Below, one piece after another: positions 27,487 through 36,333 of a DNA stretch of 64,000 bases; position 1 is the stretch's first letter, and every line of letters begins with the position of its first letter. The DNA is from CALEMW01 sp964343835. Its GTDB lineage: Bacteria > Krumholzibacteriota > Krumholzibacteriia > LZORAL124-64-63. Under the pieces are notes generated by a model. The model saw only the letters and a list, made by a program, of their open reading frames with translations, searched no databases and was not told where the DNA came from. The DNA is taken from positions 124,001-188,000 of the forward strand of contig CAYFKR010000001.1 of NCBI GenBank assembly GCA_964343835.1, written 5' to 3'. Both the position numbers and the translations under genes were made by a program.

Positions 27487-30036
27487 ATGAATCGCTGCAA
27501 GCCCGCCGCCATCCTCGTGTCTCTCGCCGCCACCACCCTTCTTCTCCTCTCCGTCGCCGTCGTCGCGCAGCCCGTACGGTTCGATCCCGATTCCCCGCGG
27601 GGGGCCGGGCTCGATCACGACACGAAGCTGCCCTACGCCACCGACCACATCATGGTCGGCTTCACGTTCGACGCCTACGCCCGTTCCCGGCTCGAGTCCC
27701 TGACCGAGAGGAACCAGGCCGCTCCCGACGCCGCCACCGGGCTGGCGTCGGTCGACGCACTGGCGCGCCAGGTGGGTGTCACGCGTGTCGCACGGGTCTA
27801 CGGGGCGTTCGAGGACAAGGCCCTCGCCCGTGAGCTGGGGCTGGACCGGGTGTTCCGGTTCGACCTGCCCGAGGGAGCCGACATCCACGCCATCAAGGCC
27901 CTGCTGGAATCCGACCCCGGCGTCGAGTTCGCCGTCCCCGACCGGCGCGCCGAACTGACCTACGTTCCCAACGACTTCTCGTACCCCGCCAACTGGGGCC
28001 ACGACAACACCATGCAGTTCCCGGCCTACAACCCGGTCAGCTGGACCCACGACGGTCCCGTGGTCGGCCTGCCGGGCTTCGACGCCGATGCCGACATGGC
28101 CTGGGACCAGCCGACCATGTTCGGCTCCCCGAGCACGATCATCGCCATCCTCGATACGGGCGTCGATCCCGCCCACGCGGACCTGCTCCAGGTTCCCGGT
28201 TTCGACTTCGGCGACAACGACTGGAACCCCGCCGACGACATCCCGGGCGTCGCCGGTCACGGCACCTGCTGCGCCGGCGTGGCGGCCGCCATCCCCGACA
28301 ACAACTACATCGCCGCGGGCGTCGCCGGCGGCTGCTCCATCATGCCCCTGAAGGTGGGCGACACCGCCGGCAACCTGTGGAATTCGTATGTGGCCGGCGC
28401 CCTGCAGTTCGCCGCCGACAACGGCGCGGACATCGCCAGCATGAGCATCGGCTTCGGCACCATCACCTCCGACCCGATCCTGGATCCGATGCTGCAGTAC
28501 GCCTACAACCAGGGCGTGGTGCTGCTGGCCGCCGCCGGCAACAGCGACGTCGCCCCCCTCGAGTACCCCGCCAACAGCCAGTACGTCATCAGCGTGGGCG
28601 CGGCCTCGCCCTGCGGCGAGCGGAAGCGGAGCAGCCTCGACCCCAACGGCGTGACCTGCGACAACGAGACCTGGTGGGGGTCCAACTTCGGCAACGGGAT
28701 CCAGGACAGCCCCGGCGCCCTGGACGTGCTGGCGCCCACGATGCTGCCGACCACCGACATCACCGGCCCGGCCGGCTACTGGCCCGGCGACTTCGAGCCC
28801 TGGTTCAATGGCACCTCGTGCTCCACGCCCTACGCCGCCGGCGTTTGCGGGCTGATCCTCTCGGCGAACCCCATGCTCACCCCGCAGGAAGTCCGCGACA
28901 TCCTCGTGAACTCCTGCACCGACGTGATGGGCATCGAGTCAGCGCCCGGCTGGGACATGTATGCGGGCTACGGCCTGGTCAACGCCATGACGGCGGTGCA
29001 GATGGCCATGGCGCCTGCGGCCGGCTTCTCCGCGTCGCCCACCAACGGCTGCCTGCCCCTGATGGTCAACTTCACCGACATGTCCGGCGGCCTGGTCACG
29101 AACTGGCAGTGGAGCTTCGGCGACGGCGGGGTGGACTTCGTGCCGAACCCCTCCTACGTCTACAACATGCCGGGCACCTACACGGTCAGCCTGACGGTCT
29201 CCGGACCGGGCGGCTCCGACACCATGACCGTGACGAACCTGATCACCGTCGATCCCCCCAGCACCTCCGACTTCAGCGCCTCGGTCACCAGCGGCTACGC
29301 TCCGCTGACCACCACCTTCGTGGACGCCAGCACCGGCTCGCCCGCGGCCTGGCACTGGGACTTCGGCGACGGCTTCACCTCCACCGCCCAGTTTCCCAGC
29401 CACACCTACAACGCGCCGGGGTTCTACACGGTGATCCTCACCACCAGCAACGGCTGCGGCGGCGACACGATGACGAAGACGGACTACATCGAGGTCTGCG
29501 ACGTCGTCACGGCGGCCTTCACCGCCGACAACACCGTGGGCGCCGACACCCTCACCGTCTCCTTCACCGAGCAGTGCGGCGGCCTGCCCTACGGCTTCAG
29601 CTGGGACTTCGGCGACGGCGGCTCCTCCAACGTGCCGAACCCGGTCCACTTCTACGCGGCCCCGGGCCGCTACACCGTCCGGCTCATCGCGTCGAACGGC
29701 TGCGAGGCCGACACCATGATCGCCACGCAAATGATCACCGTGGCCACCACCACGGGCGTGGACGCGCCCCCGGCCGCCTTCGCCCTCGAGGGCAACCACC
29801 CCAACCCGTTCAATCCGGCCACCACCGTGGTCTTCTCGCTGGAGCGGGAGGGAAGGGCGCGGCTGGAGGTCTTCGATGCGGTCGGGCGCCTGGTGGCGAT
29901 CTTGGCTGACGGCACCCACGCCGCAGGGCGCCACGAGGTCCCCTGGCGGCCCGAGCGGGCGTCTTCGGGGCTGTACTTCGCCCGGCTGACGGCGGACGGC
30001 CGCACGGCGGTGCACCGGATGATGCTGGTGCGGTAA
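27487..30036 (+). CDS. secreted S8 subtilisin-like protease with three PKD domains and C-terminal sorting tail
   Basis: An 849-residue paralogue of the preceding gene. It has a signal peptide ending near VAVVAQ and a propeptide, with the catalytic triad Asp223 (AILDTGVD), His258 (GHGTCCAG) and Ser444 (NGTSCSTPYAAG). Three PKD domains span ~510-753. The tail has NPFNPATTVVFSL and SGLYFARL. It appears to be a tandem duplicate that later gained or lost PKD units. GGAGGA precedes ATG 27487. Confidence 0.93.
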   Translation: MNRCKPAAILVSLAATTLLLLSVAVVAQPVRFDPDSPRGAGLDHDTKLPYATDHIMVGFTFDAYARSRLESLTERNQAAPDAATGLASVDALARQVGVTRVARVYGAFEDKALARELGLDRVFRFDLPEGADIHAIKALLESDPGVEFAVPDRRAELTYVPNDFSYPANWGHDNTMQFPAYNPVSWTHDGPVVGLPGFDADADMAWDQPTMFGSPSTIIAILDTGVDPAHADLLQVPGFDFGDNDWNPADDIPGVAGHGTCCAGVAAAIPDNNYIAAGVAGGCSIMPLKVGDTAGNLWNSYVAGALQFAADNGADIASMSIGFGTITSDPILDPMLQYAYNQGVVLLAAAGNSDVAPLEYPANSQYVISVGAASPCGERKRSSLDPNGVTCDNETWWGSNFGNGIQDSPGALDVLAPTMLPTTDITGPAGYWPGDFEPWFNGTSCSTPYAAGVCGLILSANPMLTPQEVRDILVNSCTDVMGIESAPGWDMYAGYGLVNAMTAVQMAMAPAAGFSASPTNGCLPLMVNFTDMSGGLVTNWQWSFGDGGVDFVPNPSYVYNMPGTYTVSLTVSGPGGSDTMTVTNLITVDPPSTSDFSASVTSGYAPLTTTFVDASTGSPAAWHWDFGDGFTSTAQFPSHTYNAPGFYTVILTTSNGCGGDTMTKTDYIEVCDVVTAAFTADNTVGADTLTVSFTEQCGGLPYGFSWDFGDGGSSNVPNPVHFYAAPGRYTVRLIASNGCEADTMIATQMITVATTTGVDAPPAAFALEGNHPNPFNPATTVVFSLEREGRARLEVFDAVGRLVAILADGTHAAGRHEVPWRPERASSGLYFARLTADGRTAVHRMMLVR

Positions 30037-30052
30037 ATGGGTTCGATCAGGG

Positions 30053-30085
30053 CCGCCGTCCTGTGATAGACTCACGGGGCGGCGG
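30053..30085 (+). terminator. hairpin after the second subtilase
   Basis: CCGCCGTCCTGTGA pairs with TCACGGGGCGGCGG over 14 positions, including two G-T wobbles, around loop TAGAC. It lies 16 nt after the stop. Confidence 0.65.
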
Positions 30086-30190
30086 CTGCCGGTATGTTGC
30101 ATGGGCTGTCGAGTTATCCTGTTTATTCGCTGAGTTTTACAAGTAATACACGTGGTGCGGGATCCGCGCCGCCAACCGGAACGGGACTCC

Positions 30191-31012
30191 ATGACCACAT
30201 CGATGCAGAAGGTCGGCGTGTACGTCGACAGCGTGAACATCGCCATGAACGGCGGACGGGGAATGCGCTACGACGTGCTGCGCGAGTTCGCCGCCCGCGG
30301 CGGCGCCGAGGTCATGCGCCTCAACGCCTATATCGCTCACGACGAGGAACGCGCCGCCACCGATCTCGACTACCGCGACCGCCAGGCCGCCTTCACCACC
30401 GCCCTGCGCAGCTACGGCTACAAAGTGATCCAGAAGAAGGTGGTCTGGTACACCGACGAGTCCGGCGGCCGGGTCGGCAAGGCCAACGCCGACCTGGACC
30501 TGGCCGTGGACGCCCTGCTCCAGTCCGACAACCTGGATCGCGTGGTCCTGGCCACCGGCGACGGCGATTTCGCTCGCGTCGTCCAGGCCCTCCAGAACCG
30601 CGGTCGCCGTGTGGAGGTCGTGGCCTTCCGCAACGTCTCCCGCGCCCTCCGCGCCGAGGCCGACATGTTCACCTCCGGCCATCTGATCCCCGGTCTGCTG
30701 CCCATCGACAACGCCGAGGCGCCCTGGGGCGAGGAGGGCTCCCGCGTGCGCGGCGTGTGCTACAAGTTCCTCCCCGAAGGCTACGGGTTCCTACGCGTGC
30801 TGAAGAATGTGACCGACGACCTCTGGGTCACCGACACCCGCCAGCCGAACAGCCCCTACATGAGCGCCTTCATCCTGGGCTCCCACTTGCCCGACGGTGT
30901 GCGCTGGGAGGACCTGCCCAGCCCCAACCTGATGTTCGAGTTCGACCTGGTGCGGGACGAGGGGAAGGAGGGGCTGAGGGCGGAGAATGTGGAGTTGGTG
31001 GCGCGACTATGA
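30191..31012 (+). CDS. NYN-domain (LabA/DUF88) putative RNase with OB-like C-terminal part
   Basis: A 273-residue protein. The NYN/PIN-like fold shows acidic residues expected for metal: Asp13 in VGVYVDSVNI, Asp101/103/107 in KANADLDLAVDALL, and Asp124/126 in LATGDGDFARV. After residue ~180, VRGVCYKFLPEGYGFLRV resembles a cold-shock/S1 OB strand, suggesting RNA binding. ATG 30191 follows GGAACGGGA. The stop lies 8 nt before the first CRISPR repeat and the gene points into the array, so its transcript may run into it. NYN proteins act as RNases in several systems; the link to CRISPR is inference. Confidence 0.85.
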   Translation: MTTSMQKVGVYVDSVNIAMNGGRGMRYDVLREFAARGGAEVMRLNAYIAHDEERAATDLDYRDRQAAFTTALRSYGYKVIQKKVVWYTDESGGRVGKANADLDLAVDALLQSDNLDRVVLATGDGDFARVVQALQNRGRRVEVVAFRNVSRALRAEADMFTSGHLIPGLLPIDNAEAPWGEEGSRVRGVCYKFLPEGYGFLRVLKNVTDDLWVTDTRQPNSPYMSAFILGSHLPDGVRWEDLPSPNLMFEFDLVRDEGKEGLRAENVELVARL

Positions 31013-31020
31013 CGCCCCCC

Positions 31021-31682
31021 CCTCTTAATGGCCAACGGACCCTGATCGGTTACACTCCTGCCATCTCGGCCAGCTCTCTCTGGGTGTTGTGAATGGCCAA
31101 CGGACCCTGATCGGTTACACTACGGACTTGTCACGGCGCCCGCCTGACAAGTTGTGAATGGCCAACGGACCCTGATCGGTTACACTCGGAGGCCGTGGAC
31201 ACTGCACCGAAGAAGGGTTGTGAATGGCCAACGGACCCTGATCGGTTACACTGTGGACAGCTCCTGGCCTCGATCCTGTCNNNNNNNNNNNNNNNNNNNN
31301 NNNNNNNNNNNNNNNNNNNNNNNNNNNNNNNNNNNNNNNNNNNNNNNNNNNNNNNNNNNNNNNNNNNNNNNNNNNNNNNNNNNNNNNNNNNNNNNNNNNN
31401 NNNNNNNNNNNNNNCACTTGGCGGCGGCGTCGATCATGTCGCACGGGTGTTGTGAATGGCCAACGGACCCTGATCGGTTACACTTCGAGGAAGAGATTCC
31501 AGAGGCGGTCGATGGTTGTGAATGGCCAACGGACCCTGATCGGTTACACTCAGTTCATCAACTTCGGGGACCTTTCGGAAGTTGTGAATGGCCAACGGAC
31601 CCTGATCGGTTACACTGCGCGGGAAGCTCGCGGAGCCGCTGTTCGAGTTGTGAATGGCCAACGGACCCTGATCGGTTACACT
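31021..31682 (+). CRISPR. type II-C CRISPR array, interrupted by an assembly gap
   Basis: The 36-nt repeat begins GTTGTGAATGGCC and ends GATCGGTTACACT. Intact copies are at 31086-31121, 31151-31186, 31217-31252, 31449-31484, 31515-31550, 31581-31616 and 31647-31682. The first copy, 31021-31056, has four changes in its first six bases. CACT at 31415-31418 is the end of another copy. Seven spacers are visible: the first two are 29 nt, the four others complete are 30 nt, and one is cut by the gap. The orientation was set by the tracrRNA anti-repeat: crRNA reads on the + strand, toward cas2. Confidence 0.97.
31281..31414. other. assembly gap (134 Ns) inside the CRISPR array
   Basis: The left flank is a spacer cut after 28 nt and the right flank starts with the last four bases of a repeat. 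At least one repeat is missing. The N count does not fit a whole number of ~66-nt units, so its length is probably not a measured one. Confidence 0.97.
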
Positions 31683-31689
31683 ACATCAT

Positions 31690-31720
31690 CTCTAATGCCC
31701 TGCTGGGCAGGGCATTAGAG
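31690..31720. terminator. perfect hairpin between the CRISPR array and cas2
   Basis: CTCTAATGCCCTGC and GCAGGGCATTAGAG are perfectly complementary (14 bp) around TGG. It lies 7 nt after the last repeat and 12 nt beyond the cas2 stop. No T-run follows on either strand, so its role as a bidirectional terminator is only likely. Confidence 0.6.
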
Positions 31721-31732
31721 CGATCAGAGCCC

Positions 31733-32062
31733 TCAAAACATCTCGATCTGGCCAGGCTGAGTCTCGAATGAGCTGGATTCTGCGCTGAGGAAACACTCCA
31801 TCCTGCCGTATTGCTTGTCCGTGAATCGGAGGATACGCACTTCTCCGTCGGGGGGAAGTGCGTTCTTCACGCGCTGGACATGGACAGTGGCGTTTTCCTC
31901 GGTCGGGCATGGCCTGGAGTAGACGGAATACTGGATCATATTGAATCCGTCCTGCAGGAGATCCTTTCGGAACCCCGTGGCGGCTTTGCGTTGCCGCTTG
32001 GATGTGACGGGAAGATCGAACATCACGAGAACCCACATGGCCCTGTACCCACTCATGCTCAT
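31733..32062 (-). CDS. cas2: CRISPR-associated endonuclease Cas2
   Basis: A 109-residue ferredoxin-like protein with MWVLVMFDLPVTSKRQRK, where the Asp ends the first strand as in all Cas2, then YSVYSRPCPTEENA. Cas2 bridges two Cas1 dimers in the spacer-integration complex. The ATG overlaps the cas1 stop (ATGA). A start at the internal Met9 would also fit other Cas2 proteins. It is last in the cas9-cas1-cas2 operon. Confidence 0.95.
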   Translation of the reverse strand: MSMSGYRAMWVLVMFDLPVTSKRQRKAATGFRKDLLQDGFNMIQYSVYSRPCPTEENATVHVQRVKNALPPDGEVRILRFTDKQYGRMECFLSAESSSFETQPGQIEMF

Positions 32063-32997
32063 GTTGGGCGCTTGGTGATCATCGCCGGGAGGAGGATCCG
32101 CTCGGCGGCCTCGGGTGCTCCGACACCATCCTTGACTGACGCAATGAACGCTGCGGCGACGCTGGACGCCGTCTTTTCAACAGCCAACTCCACCGACACG
32201 GATTGATTCTCCATTCGGACTTGCTCTTGGACGACGAACAGGAGGCGTCCCTTGGTCTCCTTGTGGACGGTGAGCGAGCCAGATCGGATGATGTCGCGAA
32301 CGAGATGATCGACGACCGGACGGTACGGTTCCATCAGGTCGTCGCACAGGCTGAAGCCGTTATAACGATTCGAATGATGGATCCCGAGTCCCGGATGGAG
32401 GCCGGCTGCACAGACGGCCCGAGCGACCAGGGCTCTGAGGATGGCGTAGCCGAAATTGAGGAGACCGTTGGGCGCCTCCCCGTCGCGATGACGCTTGAAT
32501 GGCACCGGCACGCGGTCAAGCCCTTGAAAGACAAGTGGCCAGTATGCTTTAGCCGCTTGTGCTTCGCAGCCTCCCGAGTCCCCACTGCGAACGCCCTCTG
32601 CAAGCCTGACAAGCCCTTGGGACATCGGGCTGGACAGAAGCGCGGCCTGATTCAGGATCTTTCGCTTGACGACCCGGGCCCAGAGGTTCTTGCGCAGCGG
32701 AAGGCTGGCGTCGGCCTGACAGCGAATCCGCTCGCCGTGCAAGGTGTTGCCGACCAAGGGTAGGAACAGGCCGTTGGGGTGATGAGTGTCGTCACAGGCC
32801 AGAAGCGTACAGCCGTGATCGGCCAAGGCCTTGAGGGCTCCTGAGGAAATGCTGATGCCGGTGGAGTCGAAGACGACGACACCGAGGTCATCGAGAGGGA
32901 TCTTGGCGAGGTCCTTGTCGTCACGGTGAACGACCAGCCTCTTGTCCTTCAGGAACAGGCGCGTGCCGCTCGTAGAGATTTCAATTGTTCTTTTCAT
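32059..32997 (-). CDS. cas1: CRISPR-associated integrase Cas1 (type II)
   Basis: A 312-residue protein. The catalytic metal residues are Glu145 (GGCEAQAAKAYW), His207 or His208 (GLGIHHSNRYNGF) and Glu223 (DLMEPYRP). The beta-sandwich N-terminal half is typical of type II Cas1. It inserts new spacers with Cas2. A hairpin abuts its start codon. No csn2 or cas4 is present, in agreement with subtype II-C. Confidence 0.96.
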   Translation of the reverse strand: MKRTIEISTSGTRLFLKDKRLVVHRDDKDLAKIPLDDLGVVVFDSTGISISSGALKALADHGCTLLACDDTHHPNGLFLPLVGNTLHGERIRCQADASLPLRKNLWARVVKRKILNQAALLSSPMSQGLVRLAEGVRSGDSGGCEAQAAKAYWPLVFQGLDRVPVPFKRHRDGEAPNGLLNFGYAILRALVARAVCAAGLHPGLGIHHSNRYNGFSLCDDLMEPYRPVVDHLVRDIIRSGSLTVHKETKGRLLFVVQEQVRMENQSVSVELAVEKTASSVAAAFIASVKDGVGAPEAAERILLPAMITKRPT

Positions 32998-33027
32998 GAG
33001 GCCCCCGGTAATGCGGGCGAGGGCCTC
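32998..33027 (-). promoter_or_regulatory. hairpin abutting the cas1 start codon
   Basis: On the - strand GAGGCCC (33027-33021) pairs with GGGCCTC (33004-32998), and the second arm touches the ATG. The only Shine-Dalgarno-like G-run before cas1 lies in or beside this stem, so it could limit translation initiation. Confidence 0.4.
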
Positions 33028-33055
33028 AAGATGATCGGTAGTATGTTACCGCCCT

Positions 33056-36000
33056 TTAGGCTTTCCCTGAATACCGTCCCAAAGGATCGACGAAAACCTT
33101 TCTGGTATGTAAATCCCTCCAAGCCTTGAATGATTGCAGACGCAAGAAGGGCGTCTGGTTACCTTCGGATGCCGGTCGTGAGTCTCTCGTGTCGCGAAGG
33201 TATAGGTCGATAGTCGAACTGAACTCGCTGTTGCCCGCAAGCTTTTGGACGACACAAGAGACGTCACGGCCGGTAATCGGATGCTTGACCAACACCGTTT
33301 CCTTCCTCGCCAGCGACATGAGAAACCGCTTCCCGTCCTCATACTCGGTCTGAACAATCGGTCGCCTGGATTCCCCCGGCCGCGGCCGAGCCCGAGAGGC
33401 CGCCTCCATCATCGGGATGACGGCTGCCACGATTTTGCCGCGCTCACCTCCCGGCTTCGGCGCAGTCTCGGCGATCTCCATGTGGTGGTTGTTGCCTGAG
33501 ATCGCGACTCTGTGACCGAGGTCGACGGCCGCCGTGATGGTCGTCTCCACCCGGACCCGCCGGATTGGCGTCCCGTCGGGCATCACGGGGGGATCCTGGT
33601 GCCAGTCCTTGGGCAATCCGTTGGATGAGCCGTCCCAGCCCTTCGCGATGAGGCTGGACGTGATGATGTCGCGAACAACGTCATCACGGATATTCTTAAC
33701 GGCTTTCCCGGTCAAACCGTCGAGTGTCTTCCTAGTCACGAACCGGTCCGGCAGAACTTCTCCATCACGCCCCTTGGCCTGACCGTAGAAGGTCTCTTCG
33801 TGCAGCGATCCCCGGAGCTTGGTGTCGGCACGGTGGGATACGGTGATCCTGCGGGTCAGCTCACGCATGTCCTCCCTGAACGTATTCCAGGGGAGAGGAA
33901 CGGACGGCATGGCCGACGAATCGCCGCCGAGAACCTTGTAGTAGTCCTGGAATCGCTTGAGCATGGCCCTTGTCGAAAGCGCCACCACGACTGCATCGAT
34001 GGCGTGATGGCGGTGGTCAGCTCTGCTCTTGACCGCCTCCCCGCTTCTGCTCTCCGTCATGACTGGTTCGCCGTTCTTGTCCAGGATATCGTCCAGGATG
34101 TCACGGTTGAGGGCCCAGTTGTATCGGAGGTGAGCCGTCAGTCCTCCACGACAGGACTGTACGGCTTTCTCGCCCTTGCGCAGCTCGGGCGGATAGAGGA
34201 GCTGCAGGTAGCTGACGACGGCCTTGCTGATGTACCGCGTATCGTTCAGTTGCCTGGAAGCGAACTGGTCCGATTCGACCTCCGGCTGGATCAGCCGCTT
34301 GAACTTCGGATAGGGGTACCGTCGACTGGGGTCGTCGACCATGCGGGCGATTTTTACGGCGATCTTCCTGAATTCGTCGCTTTCCTCACCGAGCCATTGG
34401 ATGAGAGTCCGATCACCCTTTTCGGCGTTGGCGCTTCGGTGAACGAGGACCTTGTTCATGTAGGAGTCGTCGAGGCTCTGCCAGTGGGGGAGGATGTGGT
34501 CGATATCCCACTCGGCGCCGTTGAACAGTTCGGAAGGGGGAATCGGTCGATGAGTGTAGACGCACTCTCCCTGCTGCTCGTCCCACAGCAGCCATCTCAT
34601 CAGATCGCTTCGGCTGTTCGGGTTGCCGCCGTACTCCTCGACCCGGGCTCTGGCTTCATTGCGCTCGGTCTGGCGATCACGCTGCATCTTCGACGTGCGC
34701 TTCCTGCCCTCGGGCCCCTCGTGCATGTTGCGCGCTAGCTCGATCATGACCTTCACCGGCCGGCCGTGCTCCCGCACGAGTGCGTTCACGACCTTCCGCG
34801 TTTCCACAAGCGCCCGCCTGACGACGGGATTCGTGACACCGGACAATTCCATGGGGACATCGCTGGAATCCAGGACCGGCAGCTTGTCCATGGCGTCCGA
34901 AGACTGCCGGTTCGGGTATGCCTCAGTGATCGCTTCATGCTCGTTCAGCCCCTTGTCGAGAAGGGGAACGATACGTTCGAGCGCCAGCTTCGAGTATCCG
35001 ATGTATCCGTCGGGCGGGTTCCAGGATGTGAGCCTCTCGGCCTTGTCGGGATCAGCGCCGTACCGGATGAAGAGCTCGGTCAGTTCTTCAGGACTCTCCT
35101 CGTGAAGAAGACCGTCCCTCAGCTCGATTCTGGCCGAATCCGGCATGTCGCGCCATGCCTTCCGCCCGAACATGACGGCGAGCTTGTGCTCCACGATATT
35201 GCCGTTGAGTGCGGCGCGATGACCTCTCTCAAGGTTGAACCGGGGATCGTTGACTTCTCCGAGCTTGACGACTTCTTTCCGCAGGGCATCGAACTTGACC
35301 CGATCATTGGCTTCGAGCTTCGCAAGAACAGTTGCCCTCTCGCTCTCACACAAGGGGCGCTCCCGGCTCCTTCCATCCGCGATCCTGAGGTTGTTGACTT
35401 CTTTCAGGATCCTGAACCTCTGGGCGATCCATTCACCCTTGGGACAGCACAATTGGCCGGGCTCCAATGGACACGCTTTGACTGACGGGGCCCGGTGGAG
35501 GTTGGCTCTGGATGGAGCTCGTTCCCTTCGCTCATCCGTCAACTCGAACGGGTGCTGATAGAAGATGAAGTGGCGGATCCTGGTGACCGATTCTTCGCTG
35601 ATAGATCCTGAAGCGAACCGTCGCTGGGCCTCGATGATCGAATCGAACTCCTTCGCGTACATGTCTCGACGCGTGTGAATCGCCCTGACCCTGTCATGTC
35701 GGGATTCGAGCCTCGTCTTGTGGAAGAATTCTCCGAGAGTCCTGCACCCCTTCTCTTCGATGGCTCTGGCAAGTTCCCCGATTTCCTTGAGGATGCCCTG
35801 GTCTTCCTTCGCTTGGCCGCTTTTCCTGTTGGACCGGAAACCACGACGCTGGGCGAGGTGATAGAGCGCTCTGCCGAGCTCGAAGGGCTCCAGTTTCCTG
35901 TCCAGGGCTTCGGCCCTAAGTTCGTATGCGTCCAAAGCGAAGATGCCTGTCCGCTCATCGAGGTTCGACGGCAATAGGCCGGCAGCGACGAGTTCGCGCA

Positions 36001-36262
36001 TCACGGAGCGGCGCCGTGAATTTCTGCGGGCATGATTCCGTCGCATCGAGCGTGCCGTGCGCCGTTTCTGGTTCAGGGACTCTTCTTTGGCGGTGTCGAA
36101 GTTGTGGAGCCCGGCCTCGAAGATGCGAACGCCCAGCGGGGGGTGTCCGGCATGTTCGGAGTCATAGAACCCTTCCGTCGGATTCCCGTCCGAGTCGCAG
36201 TTCAGCATGGCCCAACCGATGGAATTCGGCCCGAGATCGAGGCCGAGGACGTACTGGCTCAT
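33056..36262 (-). CDS. cas9: CRISPR-associated endonuclease Cas9, subtype II-C
   Basis: A 1068-residue RNA-guided DNA nuclease, in the compact II-C size range. RuvC-I has Asp9 (LGLDLGPNSIGW); the arginine-rich bridge helix spans ~65-90 (KRRTARSMRRNHARR); REC follows to ~490; RuvC-II has Glu508 (VMIELARNMHE); HNH has His589 in WDIDHILPHW with Asn612; RuvC-III has His753 and Asp756 (HHAIDAVVVA); the rest is the WED/PAM-interacting region. All nuclease residues are intact. REC contains Cys264, Cys272 and Cys273, a cluster I do not associate with well-known II-C enzymes. GGAGG five bases upstream sets ATG 36262. The gene looks less GC-rich than its neighbours. Confidence 0.98.
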   Translation of the reverse strand: MSQYVLGLDLGPNSIGWAMLNCDSDGNPTEGFYDSEHAGHPPLGVRIFEAGLHNFDTAKEESLNQKRRTARSMRRNHARRNSRRRSVMRELVAAGLLPSNLDERTGIFALDAYELRAEALDRKLEPFELGRALYHLAQRRGFRSNRKSGQAKEDQGILKEIGELARAIEEKGCRTLGEFFHKTRLESRHDRVRAIHTRRDMYAKEFDSIIEAQRRFASGSISEESVTRIRHFIFYQHPFELTDERRERAPSRANLHRAPSVKACPLEPGQLCCPKGEWIAQRFRILKEVNNLRIADGRSRERPLCESERATVLAKLEANDRVKFDALRKEVVKLGEVNDPRFNLERGHRAALNGNIVEHKLAVMFGRKAWRDMPDSARIELRDGLLHEESPEELTELFIRYGADPDKAERLTSWNPPDGYIGYSKLALERIVPLLDKGLNEHEAITEAYPNRQSSDAMDKLPVLDSSDVPMELSGVTNPVVRRALVETRKVVNALVREHGRPVKVMIELARNMHEGPEGRKRTSKMQRDRQTERNEARARVEEYGGNPNSRSDLMRWLLWDEQQGECVYTHRPIPPSELFNGAEWDIDHILPHWQSLDDSYMNKVLVHRSANAEKGDRTLIQWLGEESDEFRKIAVKIARMVDDPSRRYPYPKFKRLIQPEVESDQFASRQLNDTRYISKAVVSYLQLLYPPELRKGEKAVQSCRGGLTAHLRYNWALNRDILDDILDKNGEPVMTESRSGEAVKSRADHRHHAIDAVVVALSTRAMLKRFQDYYKVLGGDSSAMPSVPLPWNTFREDMRELTRRITVSHRADTKLRGSLHEETFYGQAKGRDGEVLPDRFVTRKTLDGLTGKAVKNIRDDVVRDIITSSLIAKGWDGSSNGLPKDWHQDPPVMPDGTPIRRVRVETTITAAVDLGHRVAISGNNHHMEIAETAPKPGGERGKIVAAVIPMMEAASRARPRPGESRRPIVQTEYEDGKRFLMSLARKETVLVKHPITGRDVSCVVQKLAGNSEFSSTIDLYLRDTRDSRPASEGNQTPFLRLQSFKAWRDLHTRKVFVDPLGRYSGKA

Positions 36263-36298
36263 GGATCCTCCATGGTCGTCGAATGGACGATTATGATG

Positions 36299-36327
36299 TT
36301 GACGTGGGCGATATCGTCGGATACTCT
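36299..36327 (+). promoter_or_regulatory. putative tracrRNA promoter
   Basis: TTGACG at 36299-36304, exactly 17 bp, then TACTCT at 36322-36327. The predicted start is at ~36334, precisely the first base of the anti-repeat. On the other strand CATAAT (36295-36290) could be the -10 of the cas9 operon, so the two divergent promoters would overlap. Confidence 0.65.
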
Positions 36328-36333
36328 GGCATC

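Noticed and set aside
31057..31646. Self-targeting spacers within this window
   Set aside because: Scanning the visible spacers by eye against the window gave no match; a genome-wide search would be needed.
31115..31771. Short frames running through the CRISPR repeats and Ns
   Set aside because: They are translations of repeats (repeated CEWPTDPDRLH-like units) and unknown bases, not genes.
31733..36262. Subtype II-A or II-B for the CRISPR locus
   Set aside because: No csn2 or cas4 lies beside cas9-cas1-cas2, and Cas9 is of compact II-C size.
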